Shown here: piece after piece, positions 1 through 15,100 of the stretch
How the letters are laid out: each line of letters starts with the position of its first letter
Position numbering within the stretch: the stretch's first letter is position 1
From: Carposina sasakii
Lineage: Eukaryota > Arthropoda > Insecta > Lepidoptera > Carposinidae
DNA: 64,000 nucleotides
Direction: 5' to 3'
Assembly (NCBI GenBank): GCA_014607495.2
Contig: CP053162.1
Location: forward strand, 4,348,469 to 4,412,468
Made by a program: the position numbers and the translations under genes
The notes under the pieces: model-generated
Told to the model about the DNA's origin: nothing
Database searches by the model: none
Seen by the model: the letters and a program-made list of their open reading frames with translations, nothing else

Positions 1-687
1 TACGTTTATAAATGTGACGGACAAAATCGACCATAATATCTCTGTCTACAATCCTTCCAAAGAGAAAATGAATATTTAGTGATGCAGTTGCGCGGATGAC
101 AGGCTATACTGGTGGCAAATGCTAGACTAGAATGTGATTGCTAAATTCATAAGTTTGGTTAAAATTTGAATGCAATATTACAAAATTATCTAATGTACAT
201 ATTGTCCATATGTTCTACTATTCTTGTACTATGGTACTATGAACGAATGTTAAGCAAGTCAATAGTGTTTACATCATCATCTGAATAAGAATAGACGATT
301 TACATAAAAAATGCTGTTCGTATTTGGCAGCGCGTGATAGTGATATTGTCAATATTCCATTTAAGTTTAAGAAAAGTTGAAGTTTTACTTATGATATTCT
401 GTAATTTAATTAACTACTGTAAGTGGATATATCATCAAAATATAGGTTATATTATTTCAACTAAGTTCATATATGGAAACACTAGTAAGATTCTGACATA
501 ACTGGTAGATTTTAAAGTTTTGATTCAAGACATTTTTTTATATTATTTATTTGAGTTAGCCATAGGCCTGTAAAATTAGTAGAATCATTTGTATATATAT
601 TTCAAAATATGTAGTTTAACATTTTTTATTATTTGAATATTTTTACTATGCTGCTCTGGGAGTGAAAAAAAAAGTATAATATTACAG
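1..687. other. AT-rich non-coding sequence
   Basis: No convincing coding exon, RNA gene or repeat is visible. The last 30 bases (A-rich, ending ttacag at 687) look like a 3' splice site, so this may be the end of an intron of a gene that starts left of the window. Confidence 0.4.
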
Positions 688-765
688 CTGCTTCTCTTCC
701 CGGACATACTGTACAAGTCAGTAGAGGGACAAGAGGGTCTTGGTGTTTTGTTGGTGATGGGCTGA
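688..765 (+). CDS. possible terminal coding exon of an upstream gene (partial)
   Basis: After an AG at 686-687 one frame is open for 25 codons and ends in TGA at 763-765, reading LLLFPDILYKSVEGQEGLGV and then LLVMG. A second frame, from 689, is open to about 828. I do not recognise either peptide. A double poly(A) signal at 1903-1913 would fit a transcript ending there. The exon rests only on the splice-like site and the downstream signal, so it may not be real. Confidence 0.2.
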   Translation: MLLFPDILYKSVEGQEGLGVLLVMG

Positions 766-2683
766 CTACCTGTCACCTGATTGTGTGTGTGTATGTGTTT
801 TTACTATGCCGGTAAAGAAGCAATGTACAAACACGAATAGCCATTTAAATTTATACCAACAAGAATGTTATTTTTGTAAAAGTGTTTTTTTTTATAAATT
901 GTTCCTAAAGTTGTGTAAAGTACTTATAGTTATATACGAAACTAGTGCCATTGTATTTTTTCAAACGATTGTATACACTTGCATCGAAATAAGACTGGCC
1001 AAAGTTATTTGATAGTTATTCGTGGTAGCCCCTAGATTTCGTTATTCACTTCCAATATCTTCCAGTTTTAAAGTTAGGCACCTGTTACTTTTAACGAATA
1101 TTTGTACATACTCTATCTATACTACCTATCTATAACTGCACTCTTTCGAGATATCGGTTAGCACTAGTTGTATACAAAATTTACCAAATTACCCATATTA
1201 AATTGGCTATGAAATGGTGCGTTTTTGTAATCGAAATAGGTAAAGCATTAAAGCTTTGTAAAAATTTTAAGTACCTGCTTAAAAAGTAACATATCTTTAA
1301 ATATGCCAGAATTGAAGACGTTTCATATGAAATGCCTTAAGAGTAAGGGAGAGAGAGAGAGAGAAAGCTGTAAACACATCTTTTAACTTGGGTAAATGGT
1401 TTATACTCGTAGTAGCGTGAGGTTCACGGCAGAAAAGTACAAAAAAAAACATTAGAAAACGCTACTAACATTATTTCTTGTTTATTAAATTTTGTATAGG
1501 TACTAACTTAACCCCACTTTTATAAATACTAAAGAGATTATATGTGTTATTTCCTTTCTCAACCATAAACAGTCCCTATACTGGCGCTAATACTGCGCGC
1601 ACAAAGGCAACACGACCATCGAAGGATCCCAAGAAACCTCACTAGCATTACACTAATGGCAGCCACCGTTTTGGAGCTCACTAGTTGGCGCCACTGTAAC
1701 GTGAGGCTTTTTAAACACACCTGTTCAGGGATATGATTAGTGTTTTATAAATAATTACTAGATTTTTTAACAATAAATAACGATGTAGTTTGCATTCTCT
1801 CTCCTCTACCTTTTATAAGTACAACATATTAAGGAGAATATATACTCGTAAACATCACGGCTATTGTGATAATTGAATATTGTAAATAAGTTGTAGTTAC
1901 TCAATAAAATAAAGACAAGTTTTGTAAAAGATGTAATAAAACACAGATGAGATGGTGGATTTTCTCGGGTAATCTCAAGGATCAAGAGAGAATTTGTGAC
2001 ATAATATAATATTCAATTGTAATCCTCTATATTTTAAACAAGGCTCTAAACTACTGAAAAACTATGTTAGCATTTGTACAGAGATGACGCTCCGCCCCCA
2101 AAAAAAAATCAGATACTGTGTGTCACTTTTTATCTCTGAAATTTGTCTTAATCAACCGATTCAGTTCTAAACATAAGAATCAGTGCCAGACACAACAATC
2201 TGTCTTGTTCTCTGTACAGTCGTGTCGGGCGTCTAATCGTTATTATACATAGAACACTCTCTATAGGTAATATAGAACACATTTTGATAAAGTTTGTAAG
2301 CTCAAGATATCTTTATTTTATTTTTATATGGGAATTACTATTATACCTACTGATATTTTATTTATGAAGGAGATTCGTTATTCTGCAAATACAATTCATA
2401 TTCGTGGAAATTTTGGTTTTATTTTATGTAAGGTAGAAGGGTAAATAGTACAAGTTTGTGGCCCTAAATATTGAGCACTTTTGGATGAGCACTGGCCACT
2501 GGTTAGAAAAGACAAGTATTTAGCAAAAGCAATGCGATAGCGGAAAATTGGACAATAGTCGCTGGTCGCTTATGAAATAGGAAGGTAGGGTAACAGCAAT
2601 CTCAAAGGAATTTAAAATTTCAAAGCGAAAAATGTATTCGCTGTCGCCTTGCTACCGCTTTGCTTTTGCAAGACCACCACCCG
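766..2683. other. AT-rich flank, possible 3' UTR then intergenic
   Basis: No gene is seen. There is a short GA-repeat at about 1347-1365 and a poly(A)-like signal near 1903. The remainder is unremarkable AT-rich DNA. Confidence 0.4.
1903..1913 (+). terminator. overlapping AATAAA poly(A) signals
   Basis: Two AATAAA hexamers overlap (1903-1908 and 1908-1913). Together they are a plausible 3' end for a plus-strand transcript entering from the left. There is no direct evidence of use. Confidence 0.3.
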
Positions 2684-2892
2684 GCCCCCTGATTACGTAA
2701 AAGCAATAGTAAAGCCGAAGCCGCGCGATCGCGATAATTGAGAGTGTGTGTGTCCGCGGGGCGCGGAAGGACTTAATTAGATAAGATAAAATAAATTTAT
2801 TCGGTAACACAACATTACAGAGAGAAAATTAGATTATCGCGATCGCGCGGCTTCAGCTTCGCTATTGCTTTTACGTAATCAGAGGGCGGGGC
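2684..2892. mobile_element. palindromic MITE with about 52-bp inverted ends
   Basis: The left arm (2688-2739, starting ccctgattacgtaaaagcaa) is repeated inverted at 2833-2884. Between them is a GT-rich stretch and a short AT-rich insert. A second copy lies at 44861-45062. There is no coding capacity. The element sits about 240 bp upstream of the dynein start codon, so it may lie in that promoter. Confidence 0.8.
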
Positions 2893-3130
2893 ACAAGAAA
2901 GCCATGACATGCGACCTAATTTATTTTTACTTCTTCGTGATCAATGCTTGTTGCCATAGTTACATGTTGCTATGACGTTTAAATATTTTGAAAATCTTTC
3001 ACATTTGATTGCTAATTGTCAATTATTTATTTCAATATAAACAACGGGGAATTATTTATAACATAATAATAATCTTTATTTTATAATAATGCTTATATTT
3101 GAGATTTTGTTGTGATTTTGTGTATTAACA

Positions 3131-6100
3131 ATGAATGAAAGCGAGTTGAGGAAGCTGCTTCAGACTCCGAACGGATGTCGCGTTCCGCCGATGAGGCCCA
3201 TTCCGAATGTGCAGGCGATGGACAAGCTGCCGTTTACACCACTGCCTCCATACAACAGGAGCAAGGTAAGACATTTTTTTATTTACCTATAGAGAGCGTC
3301 ACAATGACATAGAACCTAAACCTCACCTAAAGTCTCCCATCTCGATTTATTTTTGTTCGAAAACCTCCATCCTCTATCCAGCTTCATCATTATGCAAAAG
3401 GTGAACTTTATTGTTGTAAAAGTTCTAATGTGGTAATTTTTTGATTGTAGGAACCATTCTATTTCATGTTTCAGGATAAGCGTGGAAAATTTCGTAAAAT
3501 GCTCGAGGAAAAAGCCGGAGAAAGAAAAGTGGAGATTTCCAAACCACCGCTACCGCGACGGGAGCGTGATACCATAGAATTAGCACAAAAGAGACACATT
3601 GCAGTGCTCAGGACATATGCGGACAAAGTACAACCGCCGCCCATGCTGCAGTCCTGGGAACGGAAGATCATGAGCCTGGTCCCTCAAAATCTACGCACCT
3701 ATCCATCACTGCTGGAAGAATTAATCAACGAGAGCAAACAGGAGTGGGACAAAAACTTACATGACTTTGCTGTTAAAACGGTAATCCGGGATGTACCTGG
3801 TATCTCCCGAGTCAGGTACGAAGAGCCGTACTTTAAGTTCAAAGGGATCACCGAAAATTACGAAAAAATGCTCAAGTTCAGAAAGAACTTGCGAGACGGC
3901 TCTTTGGTATTACATCCCTTTATAAGACTCATTCTTGAATCGGCTGAAAAAACGTTTCCGGAAGCCATTATAAACCTAAAAAAATACAGAAGTGAGGGCG
4001 CTATGACATTGGAAGATTTTCAAAGTCAAATTCTGGATAAAATAAAACGTGCCGACTACTTAGTTTCCAGTACTTGGTATGGAGGAATACTTGTCAATTG
4101 GCTGAAAAATCCTAGGTGCTTAAGAGGGATGCGTCCAAAAAAGATTCCACAATTTGTTAGATGCGCCACTAAAATAATATCTATGCAAATCCAAGAGCTG
4201 ATGCGTAGATCTATTAACAATGTAATTGACGATTTAAAAGACTCTGAATCTATTCCAATTTTAAAAATTAGTCTTGATTTTGATGGAAATTTTTTCTATG
4301 ACCCTTCGATTGAGTACGTGCATGGGATCTATCACAGTTTCGTAGACGCTATCTCGAATATAGCACAGCGGCTTATGCCTATTGAACAATACCTAAAGAT
4401 TGCTTATAATTTTGATGCATTGCCGGTGCATTATAATGAATGGCTTTACAAAGATGGGCATGATAGATTGCAAAAACAATTAGATATTGTATTTTTACCA
4501 CTTGTGCAATATGTCGAAAGTTTAAAAGAAAAATACTTTATGCTGTACGGAGTTCCAGCAAAAGAGGCTCTTCAAGAATTTATATCAAAATGCGAGGAAT
4601 TTGAAGAAGGAAGCGATAAAATTAAATATTTTCAAGATGTAGACTATGAAATCACTGCAGTGTTAGAAAATGAATATTTCAATTGTGCTGTTGTTAGTCA
4701 ATTAAAAATGATAGATGGTCTAAAAGGTAAAGCGTTGGATTTTGTAAATGACATAATAACCGGTATAGTACAAAGACATATGGCCGAAAATGATAGCATA
4801 TGTTTTGAATTTGAAACAATAGCAGCTAAAGCTCTTAAAGTTCCCGATAATGCAGCGGAACTTGTAGAACAAGGAATTTATATTCTACATGCAAAAACGG
4901 TATTAGTGGAAAATCTAAAAATAAGGATACTTAGACAGCTTAATATAGTTTCAAACCTACTCGAAATGACTTCTTTGTCCGAAGAACATGTTGCATCAAA
5001 TAACAGAACAGTAAATTGGTTAACTGCTATAAAACCGATATTTGAAAGAAATGCTGCTGCATACGAAACTTTCAAAGCTGAAATGGAAGAATATCTACAA
5101 GGAAGAATTGCATTTTTAAATAAAGAAGTACTTGAAATCACACCCTATTTAGAACTTCTAGACAATATGGATGATGTCGAGCATACTCTTGAATATCTGG
5201 AATATTTGAGAAAGCTTGTTCACCGCCTGGCTGCTTGTGACAGACTTGTTGCTTGGATTAATAATGAAGAAGCCACCTTTAAATTCCCTATATCAAATTA
5301 TCCCGATTTAGAAGAGTTGAAAGATTACATTCTGTCGTTCCATAGTCTTGTATTTCTAGTCCATCAATGGAAACGCAGCTATTATACTTGGATGGACGGT
5401 CCGTTCGAATATATGGATCATAACCAAATCGAACTAGATCACGACACCTACTATAAAGAGTTTTTAAAACTGTCAAAGGGCTATAGAAATAAAATAAAGC
5501 AACAGATCGCAGAAGGTAATGAAAAACGTTTTCAAGGTTTAGTAGATGATCCGGACGTAAATAATCTTCCAGCACCTATGAAGTTATGTGCTCAAGCTAT
5601 TGCTGAAATAAAAGAGTGGCGCCCGAACGTGCAAATGAGTCACATTATGTGTAATCCAGCTTTAATGCAAAGGCATTGGGACGAAATGTCCGTAATTGCA
5701 GGATTTGATTTAACACCTACTGCTGGTACTACATTGCGCAAAATAATAAATTTTAACCTGTGGGATGCTTTAGACGATTATGAAATAATAAGTGTAGCCG
5801 CGACGAAAGAACTGGCTTTAATCACGAATTTAAATAAAATGATCGCTGAATGGACAGATATCTGTTTTAAAACTAGTCCCTACAAAGATACTGGTATTTA
5901 TATACTTTCTGGACTAGATGACATTCAAAGTGTTTTAGACGATCACATTGTTAAGACCATAGGAATGCGAGGATCTGCGTTTGTGAAACCTTTTGAAACT
6001 CAAGTCAAAGCATGGTATGAAAAAATAACGCGAGTTAATTCTACCATTGACGAATGGGGTAAAGTTCAAAGTCAATGGTTGTACTTATTGCCGATATTTT

Positions 6101-9100
6101 CATCAAAAGATATTGTTGCCCAAATGCCGGAAGAAGGTGTGCTATTTGTTGAAGTAAATAACATTTATCGTAGATATATGGGATGTGTCGAAAAGGATCC
6201 GCATGCCTTGGAAATTGCTGGTGGCGCTGGAGTTCTGGAATCATTGAAAGTAGCTTCTGCATATTTAGAGAAAATAAATGATGGCGTAAATAACTACTTG
6301 GAAAGGAAAAGATTATATTTTCCAAGGTTCTTCTTCTTGTCTAATGATGAGATGTTGGAAATTTTATCAGAAACCAAAAATCCATTAAAAGTTCAACCAC
6401 ACTTGAAAAAGTGTTTCGAAGGCATAAATCGATTAGTTTTTGATCCAGAATTTAATATTTCGACCATGATATCAATGGAAGGTGAACAGGTAGACTTTTT
6501 AGAAATTATAAGTGTAGCTGCTGCAAGAGGATCGGTGGAAAAATGGCTTGTACAAGTTGAAGATCAAATGCTTAAAGCTGTCAAGATGGAAACCGAATTA
6601 TCTTATTATGATTACCCAACCTTGAATCGTCCTGATTGGATTTTGTCTTGGGAAGGTATGGTAGTTTTAGCAATATCTCAGATCTATTGGGCAATAGATG
6701 TACATGAGGCTCTTAATACACATAAACTTAGCGAACTTCAAGCTTTCCATGTAACTTTAACGAAACAGTTGAATGAAACAGTTGCAATCATTCGACGAAC
6801 TGATCTAAATAAGCTTAGTAGTATAACGGTAAAAGCTCTAATTGTCATAGATGTACATGCAAAAGACGTAATCTTTGATTTAGTTGGAAAAAATGTTATT
6901 GCAACTACAGACTTTCAATGGCTGGCACAGTTACGTTACTATTGGGAAGAAGAAAAGGTAAATGTAAAAATTATAAATGCTGTTGTTAACTACGCTTATG
7001 AATATTTAGGAAATTCTGATCGCTTGGTTATAACTCCATTGACAGATCGCTGTTATCGCACATTGATAGGCGCATATTACCTTCATTTGAACGGTGCACC
7101 TGAAGGACCTGCCGGTACTGGAAAAACCGAAACAACTAAAGATTTAGCAAAAGCACTTGCTGTACAGTGTGTGGTATTCAATTGTTCAGATGGTCTAGAT
7201 TACAAAGCCATGGGGAAGTTTTTCAAGGGATTAGCTTCGTGCGGAGCGTGGGTGTGTTTTGACGAATTCAATAGAATAGAGGTTGAAGTGTTATCTGTGA
7301 TTGCACAGCAAATTTTATGTATTGTACAGGCTGTTCGTCAACACCTAGAAACTTTTAATTTTGAAGGAACCATGTTAACGTTAAATCCAGCATGTTATGT
7401 CTGCATTACAATGAATCCTGGCTACGCTGGTAGATCAGAATTACCTGATAACCTTAAAGTACTTTTCCGGACGGTGGCAATGATGGTTCCAGATTACGCC
7501 ATGATAGGCGAAATATCTTTGTATTCATTTGGATTTTGGGATGCCCGTAACCTATCTATTAAAATCGTGACTACGTATCGTTTATGCTCGGAACAACTAT
7601 CGTCTCAAAATCATTACGATTACGGAATGAGAGCTGTAAAAACAGTATTATCAGCAGCCGGCAATTTAAAACGAGCTTTTCCAAACGAAAATGAGAGTAT
7701 TTTACTTTTAAGATCTATCACTGATGTCAACTTACCGAAATTTTTGTCGTTTGATGTACCATTATTCGAAGGTATAATATCAGATTTATTCCCTGGCATC
7801 ACACTACCCAAACCGGATTACGTAAATTTTTTGAGTGCTTGTGATTATTGTTGTGAACAGAATAATTTGCAGCCAATGGAAGTTTTTCTTATAAAAGTGA
7901 TTCAGACATATGAAATGATGATTGTTAGGCACGGTTTCATGTTGGTTGGTGATCCTTTCTCAGGAAAATCTATGACTTTAAAAATATTAGCAGAAGCATT
8001 AACGTTAATGGAAGAAAGAAACCAACCTGGCGGCTGTGAAGCCACCTACAAAGTATTAAATCCGAAAGCTGTAACAATGGGACAACTTTACGGCGCTTTC
8101 GATCCTATCTCATATGAATGGACTGATGGTATTGTTGCAACAATGTTCAGAGATTTTGCTTCAGAAGATACGCCAGTAAAGAAATGGATAGTTTTTGACG
8201 GGCCTGTGGATGCGGTATGGATTGAAAATATGAATACAGTATTAGATGACAACAAAAAACTTTGTCTAACTTCTGGTGAGGTAATGGCTATGTCGAGTGT
8301 CATGTCAATGATTTTTGAAGTGATGGATTTATCTCAAGCGTCTCCTGCTACTGTATCTAGATGTGGAATGATATATATGGAGTCCTCTTCTTTAGGGTTT
8401 ATGCCATTTTATAAATCCTGGATGAAAACAATTAACCCAATATGGTTAGATGAAAATGAAGATTTTATCTATAACATTTGTGAATGGCTTTTCGATCCTT
8501 TAATTTACTATGTCAGAAGGTATTGTGGCCAATTAGTTACGGCCGGAGAGGTGAATTTGGTTATAAGCACTCTTCGCCTTGTAGACATGTTAATGAATAA
8601 TGCTATAGAAGGTGAAGAAGATACAAGGCATACAAGGACATGGTTTTTAGCTTCATTTATGTCCGCATTAGTATGGGGTGTCGGTGGAATATTAAATACT
8701 GATTCTAGAGAAAAATTCGATGATCTAGTTAAAGAATATTTTAGAGGAGAAAAAGGAATACCTGATGCAATTGACAGAATTGATGTATCTATACCATCAG
8801 AAGGAATGCTTTTTGATCATTATTATATGTACAAAGGTAAAGGTTGTTGGAAACCTTGGCCAGAAGCAGTTAAAGCTGCTCAAGTCAAAGAGCAAATTAA
8901 CCTTTTACAAACCGTAATACCTACTTTAGAAACCGAAAAATATATGTTTCTGCTCAAACTTCACACGAAGTTTATGCAACCTTTATTGTTCATAGGCCCA
9001 ACGGGTACTGGTAAAAGTTTCTACGTACAAAATTTTCTTATGAACAGAATTGATATGGAAAGATATACACCGGGTTTCATAACGTTCACAACTACAACAT

Positions 9101-12100
9101 CGGCTAATCAAACTCAAGAACTAGTTTTATCTAAACTTGTCAAAAGAAGAAAAAATAACTATGGACCTACAAAAGGTAAAGTGGCCGTAATTTTCATAGA
9201 TGATATGAATATGCCTGCTAAAGAAGTATATGGTGCCCAACCTGCTATAGAATTGTTACGACTATATTTTGACCAAAAACACTGGTATGACTTAAAAACG
9301 ACAGACAAACTTTACGTATACGATACCTTCTTTTACGGAGCTATAGGACCTGTAGGAGGTAGCCGGCAATTAATATACGCTAGGATGTTACGTCATTATA
9401 ATATTTATTCCATTAATGAATTTTCTAAAGAGAGCATGACAAAAATATTTATGACCTTATTACAACTGGGCTGGCGACGAAATGGATTTGGCCAAGACAC
9501 GCAGCCGACTATTGTTAATATTATTGCTGCTACTATGGATATTTATGATCAAGCTACAGAGGGTTTACGGCCAACACCTGCTAAGTCACATTACATATTC
9601 AATCTAAGAGATTTTTCCCGAGTTATTCAAGGATGCGCTTTATTGAGAAAGGAATCTGCAGACAGTAAAAAGACTTTTGTTAGAGTTTGGGTACATGAAA
9701 TAATGAGAGTATTTTATGACAGGCTTGTCGATGAACCAGATCGTTCTTGGTTCTTTGATTTGTTAAAGAAAACTACTCGAGATTTCATGAAAGATACCTT
9801 TGATGCAGCCTTAGATACTTATGCAAACGAAAAAGGTGAAGTTACTGAGGAATTAATTAAAAAGATGATGTTTGGAAGCTACTTAGATACAGAAAGTCTT
9901 GAAGGAGAGAGGCGATATGAAGAAATACCGTCTAAAGAAGTATTCTTAAATGTTGCCATAAATATGTTGATTGAATATAATGCTATGCATAAAGCAAAAA
10001 TGAATATTGTATTATTTGATTACGCTCTAGAACATCTATCAAAGATTTGTAGATTGTTATCAATGCCTTCCGGAAACGCTTTATTAGTGGGTGTGGGAGG
10101 ATCTGGGCGACAATCATTAACACGTTTAGCAAGCACCGTATTGGGACAACAAGTTTATCAACCAGAAATTACCAAGTCCTACAGTCTTAAAGACTGGTCT
10201 GATGATATAAAACAAGTTCTTCGTGAAGCTGGAGGGTTAAACAAAGATACTACGTTCCTATTTACAGAGAGTCAAATCAAAGAAGAAGCATACATTCAAA
10301 ATCTTGATAGTTTACTAAACTCTGGGGAAGTGCCAAATTTATACGGCTTAGATGAACAACAAGAAATTCTTGAATTAGTACGTTTAGCAGCTCAAGGAGG
10401 TAACCGGAATCTAGATATTAGTCCATTACAAATCATGGCGTTCTTTGTGGGGAGATGTAAGAATAAGTTACATATCGTTCTATGCTTCAGCCCGATTGGT
10501 AGTTCTTTTCGAACTAGATTGAGACTTTATCCGTCACTTGTGAACTGTTGCACTATTGATTGGTATGATAGCTGGCCCGAAGATGCTTTGGAAATGGTTG
10601 CAAAATATTATTTAGTGAAAGTGAATGTCCCAGAAAGTGTAAAGTTAGCAGCTGTTATAGCTTGCAAACAATTTCACGTCGATGCAAGATACACTGCAGC
10701 TAGTTTTTATGAACAGTATGGCAGAAAAACTTATATAACATCTGCATCTTATTTAAATCTAATAAGATCTTTTACTATTTTGACTAGTAAAAAGCAAAGA
10801 GAATTAAGAGCAGCCAAATTGAGATATACTAATGGACTGGATAAACTTGGACAAGCAGCTGATGCTGTAGCAATAATGCAACGCGATTTAAATGCATTAA
10901 AGCCTCAACTTATTGTAATGGCTGCAAAATCTGCTAAAATGATGGAAGAGATAGAGGTAGAAACAGCTATTGCCGACAAGGCCGCTTCGCAGGTCAGAGA
11001 AGATCAGAAAGTAGCAAATGTTCAGGCTGCAGCAGCTCAAGAATTGAAAAAAGATTGCGAGGCTGATTTAGCGTTGGCATTGCCAATTTTAGAAGATGCG
11101 ATTGCAGCTTTAAACACCTTAAAACCGGCTGATATTACTATAGTCAAATCCATGAAGAACCCTCCTGCAACTGTAAAGTTAGTCATGGCGGCTGTATGTG
11201 TAATGAAGGGAATACCCCCGGATAAGATACCTGATCCTGATCATCCTGGGAAGAAAATATTGGACTATTGGGGACCAAGTAAGAGAATCCTAGGAGATAT
11301 GAGTTTTCTAGAATCCCTCAAAAATTACGACAAAGATAACATACCTATTGCGACTATGGTAAAAATAAGAAAGGAATATCTATGCCACAAAGATTTTAAG
11401 CCACATATTATTGCTAAAGCTTCAACAGCAGCAGAAGGATTATGTAAATGGATAATAGCAATGAATTCATATGATGCCGTTGCCAAAGTTGTAGCACCTA
11501 AAAAAGCGAAATTAGAAGCTGCTGAAAGAGAATTCTCTCAAACAATGGCCATTCTTGAAGAAAAAAAAGCCACAGTAGCTCGTTTAGAGGCTAAGTTGGC
11601 AGAGTTGAATGAGGCTTTGGAAGAAGCAAATATTAAGAAAAAGGCTTTAGAGGATGAAGTGCAGTTATGTATTGATAAATTGTCTAGAGCAGAAAAACTT
11701 ATTGGTGGCCTCGGCGGAGAAAAAGTAAGATGGACAATGGCAGCCGAGAATTTACAACTTTTGTATGATAATTTAGCTGGAGATATATTAGTTTCGTGCG
11801 GTATTATTGCATATTTATCACCATATACTTTACCAGTTAGAATAAGCATGACTGACAAATGGCGTGATCTTGTCATAAAGCTCGATATTCCACATTCTGA
11901 ACAATATGTTCTCAGAGACATTTTAGGTACTGATATTAAAATTCAAAATTGGTATATCGCTGGATTACCAAGAGATTCATTTTCAACTGATAATGCTGTC
12001 ATACAAGATAATTCGCTGAAATGGTCATTATTGGTCGATCCACAAGGTCAGGCAAACAAATGGATTAAAACTATGGAGAAGGCCAATGACCTTCAAGTGA

Positions 12101-15100
12101 TGAAATTTACTGATGGAAACTACATGAGAGTCATTGAAACTTGTTTAGAATATGGTAAACCTGCTTTGATAGACTGTATTCTTGAAGATGTGGAAGCTCC
12201 ATTAGATCCTGTATTACTAAAACTAACTTACGTACAAAGTGGAAAAGAATATATAGCAATAGGTGATAATGTTATTGAATACCATCCTAACTTTAGACTT
12301 TACATGACAACTAAATTACGAAACCCACATTACTTGCCAGAGATATTCAATAAAGTGACCTTAATTAATTTTGCCTTAACTAAAGATGGGTTAGAAGATC
12401 AACTACTAGGTATAGTAGTTGCAAAAGAAAGGCCCGATTTACAAGAAAAAAGAGAACAACTGATTGTTCAAAGTGCAGCTAATAGAGCTGCTCTTAAAGG
12501 AGTAGAAGACGATATATTGCGTACTTTGCAGGAATCCAAAGGAGATATTCTAGAAGATGAAACAGCAATAGAAGTGTTAGATTCGTCCAAAGCACTGGCT
12601 GTAGATATAACAAAAAAACAGGAAGCAAGTTTAGAAACTGAAGAAATCATTGAAAAGTTTAGACTTGGGTATAGACCAATAGCCTCACATTCCGCCGTAT
12701 TGTATTACTGTGTTACGGAATTACCAAATGTAGATCCTATGTATCAGTATTCTCTTACTTGGTTTATCAATCTGTATATTTTATCAATAGAAAATGCTAA
12801 CAAATCAAAAGATTTAGACAAGCGATTGAAATTTTTAAAAGAAACGTTTACGTACAATCTTTATAGTAATGTTTGTAGATCCCTTTTCGATAAAGACAAA
12901 TTAATGTTTTCTTTTATTATGTGCTCTAAAATGATGCTCTCTACTGGTGATATGATTCATGACGAGTATGTATTTCTCATAACTGGAGGTATCGCCATAG
13001 AGAATCCTTTGAAAAAACCTGTGGAATGGCTACCTGATAAAGGCTGGGACGAAATCTGTCGACTCGATGACTTGCCAAATTACAAAGGAATCAAAGAAAA
13101 CTTCCTTAAAATAATAGATGAATGGAAAGCTGTATACGATGATTTGGAACCGCATAATAAATCTTTGCCCGGAGGGTGGGATAAAAAATTAACAGATTTT
13201 CAAAGATTGTTAGTAGTAAGAGTATTACGACCTGACAAGCTCACAGTTGCAATCTCTGATTTTGTTGAAAGAGAAATGGGTCGTAAATTTATTACACCAC
13301 CACCTTTTGATATAGGTAAATCATTTGGAGATTCCAACTGTCTTGCTCCCTTGATTTTTATATTGTCGCCGGGCTCTGACCCAATGGGAGCATTGATTAA
13401 ATATTGCGAAAGAATGGGTTACTCGCATAGATTTAACTCAATTTCTTTAGGCCAAGGCCAAGGTCCTATAGCCAGAGCAATGATGGAAAGAGCTCAGCTT
13501 GAAGGCGGCTGGGTTTGTTTACAAAATTGCCACTTAGCCGCATCTTGGTTACCAGTTCTTGAAAAAATCATAGAAGGTTTAGACTTAACAAATACGGATT
13601 TAAACTTTCGGTTGTGGTTAACTAGTTATCCCTCTGACAAATTTCCTCAGTCAGTTCTACAGGTGGGTGTAAAAATGACAAATGAACCCCCGACAGGTCT
13701 TCAGCACAATTTGAACCGTTCATATATTTCTGAACCTGTCAAGGAACCTGAATTTTACGAAGGATGCCCAGGCAAAGATAAAACTTTTAGTAAACTTTTA
13801 TATGGTATAAGTTTCTTTCATGCTGTTGTTCAGGAAAGAAAGAAGTTCGGACCTATAGGATGGAATATTCAGTATGGTTTTAACGATTCTGACTTTCAAA
13901 TATCAGTAATGCAATTACAAATGTTTTTGAATCAATATGAAGAAATTCAGTATGTAGCAATTAAATATTTAACTGGTGAATGCAACTATGGCGGAAGGGT
14001 AACTGACGATTGGGATAGAAGGCTCATTGTTACGATTTTAGATAACTACGTTAATGACGGAGTAGTAAATGATCCTAACTACACCTTCTGTGATATTGGA
14101 CCTCAATATGGCCTACCTCGACGTTGTGAATATCAAGACTATTTGAAGCACATAGAAACAGTCCCAGTTAACCCACCGCCTGAAGTGTTCGGGCTGCATA
14201 TGAATGCAGGTATTACACGTGACTTTTCTATGTCTATGGACTTAGCATCTGCTTTGGTACTTGTTGAAGGAACGGGAAGCGGTGGTGAAGGAGGAAATAC
14301 GGAAACTGTACTTGTCCAAATGGCAGCTGAAATTTTGTCAAAGATACCAAAGAGATTTGACGTTGAAATAGCTCAGAAGAAATATCCTGTGGATTACAAT
14401 GAATCAATGAATACAGTGCTTATTCAAGAAATGGAACGTTTTAATAAGCTGTTGAATGAAATAAGAAATTCTCTGTTAGATTTGCAAAAAGCTGTGAAAG
14501 GGCTGATAGTAATGTCGCCCGCTTTAGATCTGCAAGCAAATGCAATGCTGTTAGGTAGAATTCCTAGTAATTGGCAAAAAGTCTCGTATCCAAGCTTAAA
14601 ACCGCTTCCAAGCTACGTTACAGATTTTGTAGAACGTTTAGCTATGCTTCAAAATTGGTATGATAATGGAAAACCTTCAACATTTTGGCTGTCCGGATTT
14701 TTCTTCACACAAGCATTTCTTACTGGCTCTATACAAAATTATGCACGAGCTAAGAAAATTCCCATTGATTTGCTAATTTTTGACTTTGAAGTACGTAAAA
14801 CTGATTATGAAAAGGAGCCTCCTGAATGGGGTGTATATGTTCAAGGTCTGTTTATGGATGGCGGGCGTTGGGATCGTAATAACCACGTAATAACAGAACA
14901 GTTACCAAAGATTTTAAATGATACAATGCCAGTACTTTGGCTATATCCACAATTGAAAGCAGAATTCAAAGAAGGAACAAGATATAGGTGTCCTCTATAT
15001 AAGACGCTAGAGAGGAAGGGAGTTTTAGCTACAACTGGCCACTCTTCAAATTTTGTTTTAGCTTTTTATTTACCTTCGGACAAACCTTCCGCACATTGGA

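Noticed and set aside
585..1012. Two short ORFs on opposite strands
   Set aside because: AT-rich, low-complexity translations with no family resemblance and no splice or promoter support beyond the possible exon at 688-765.
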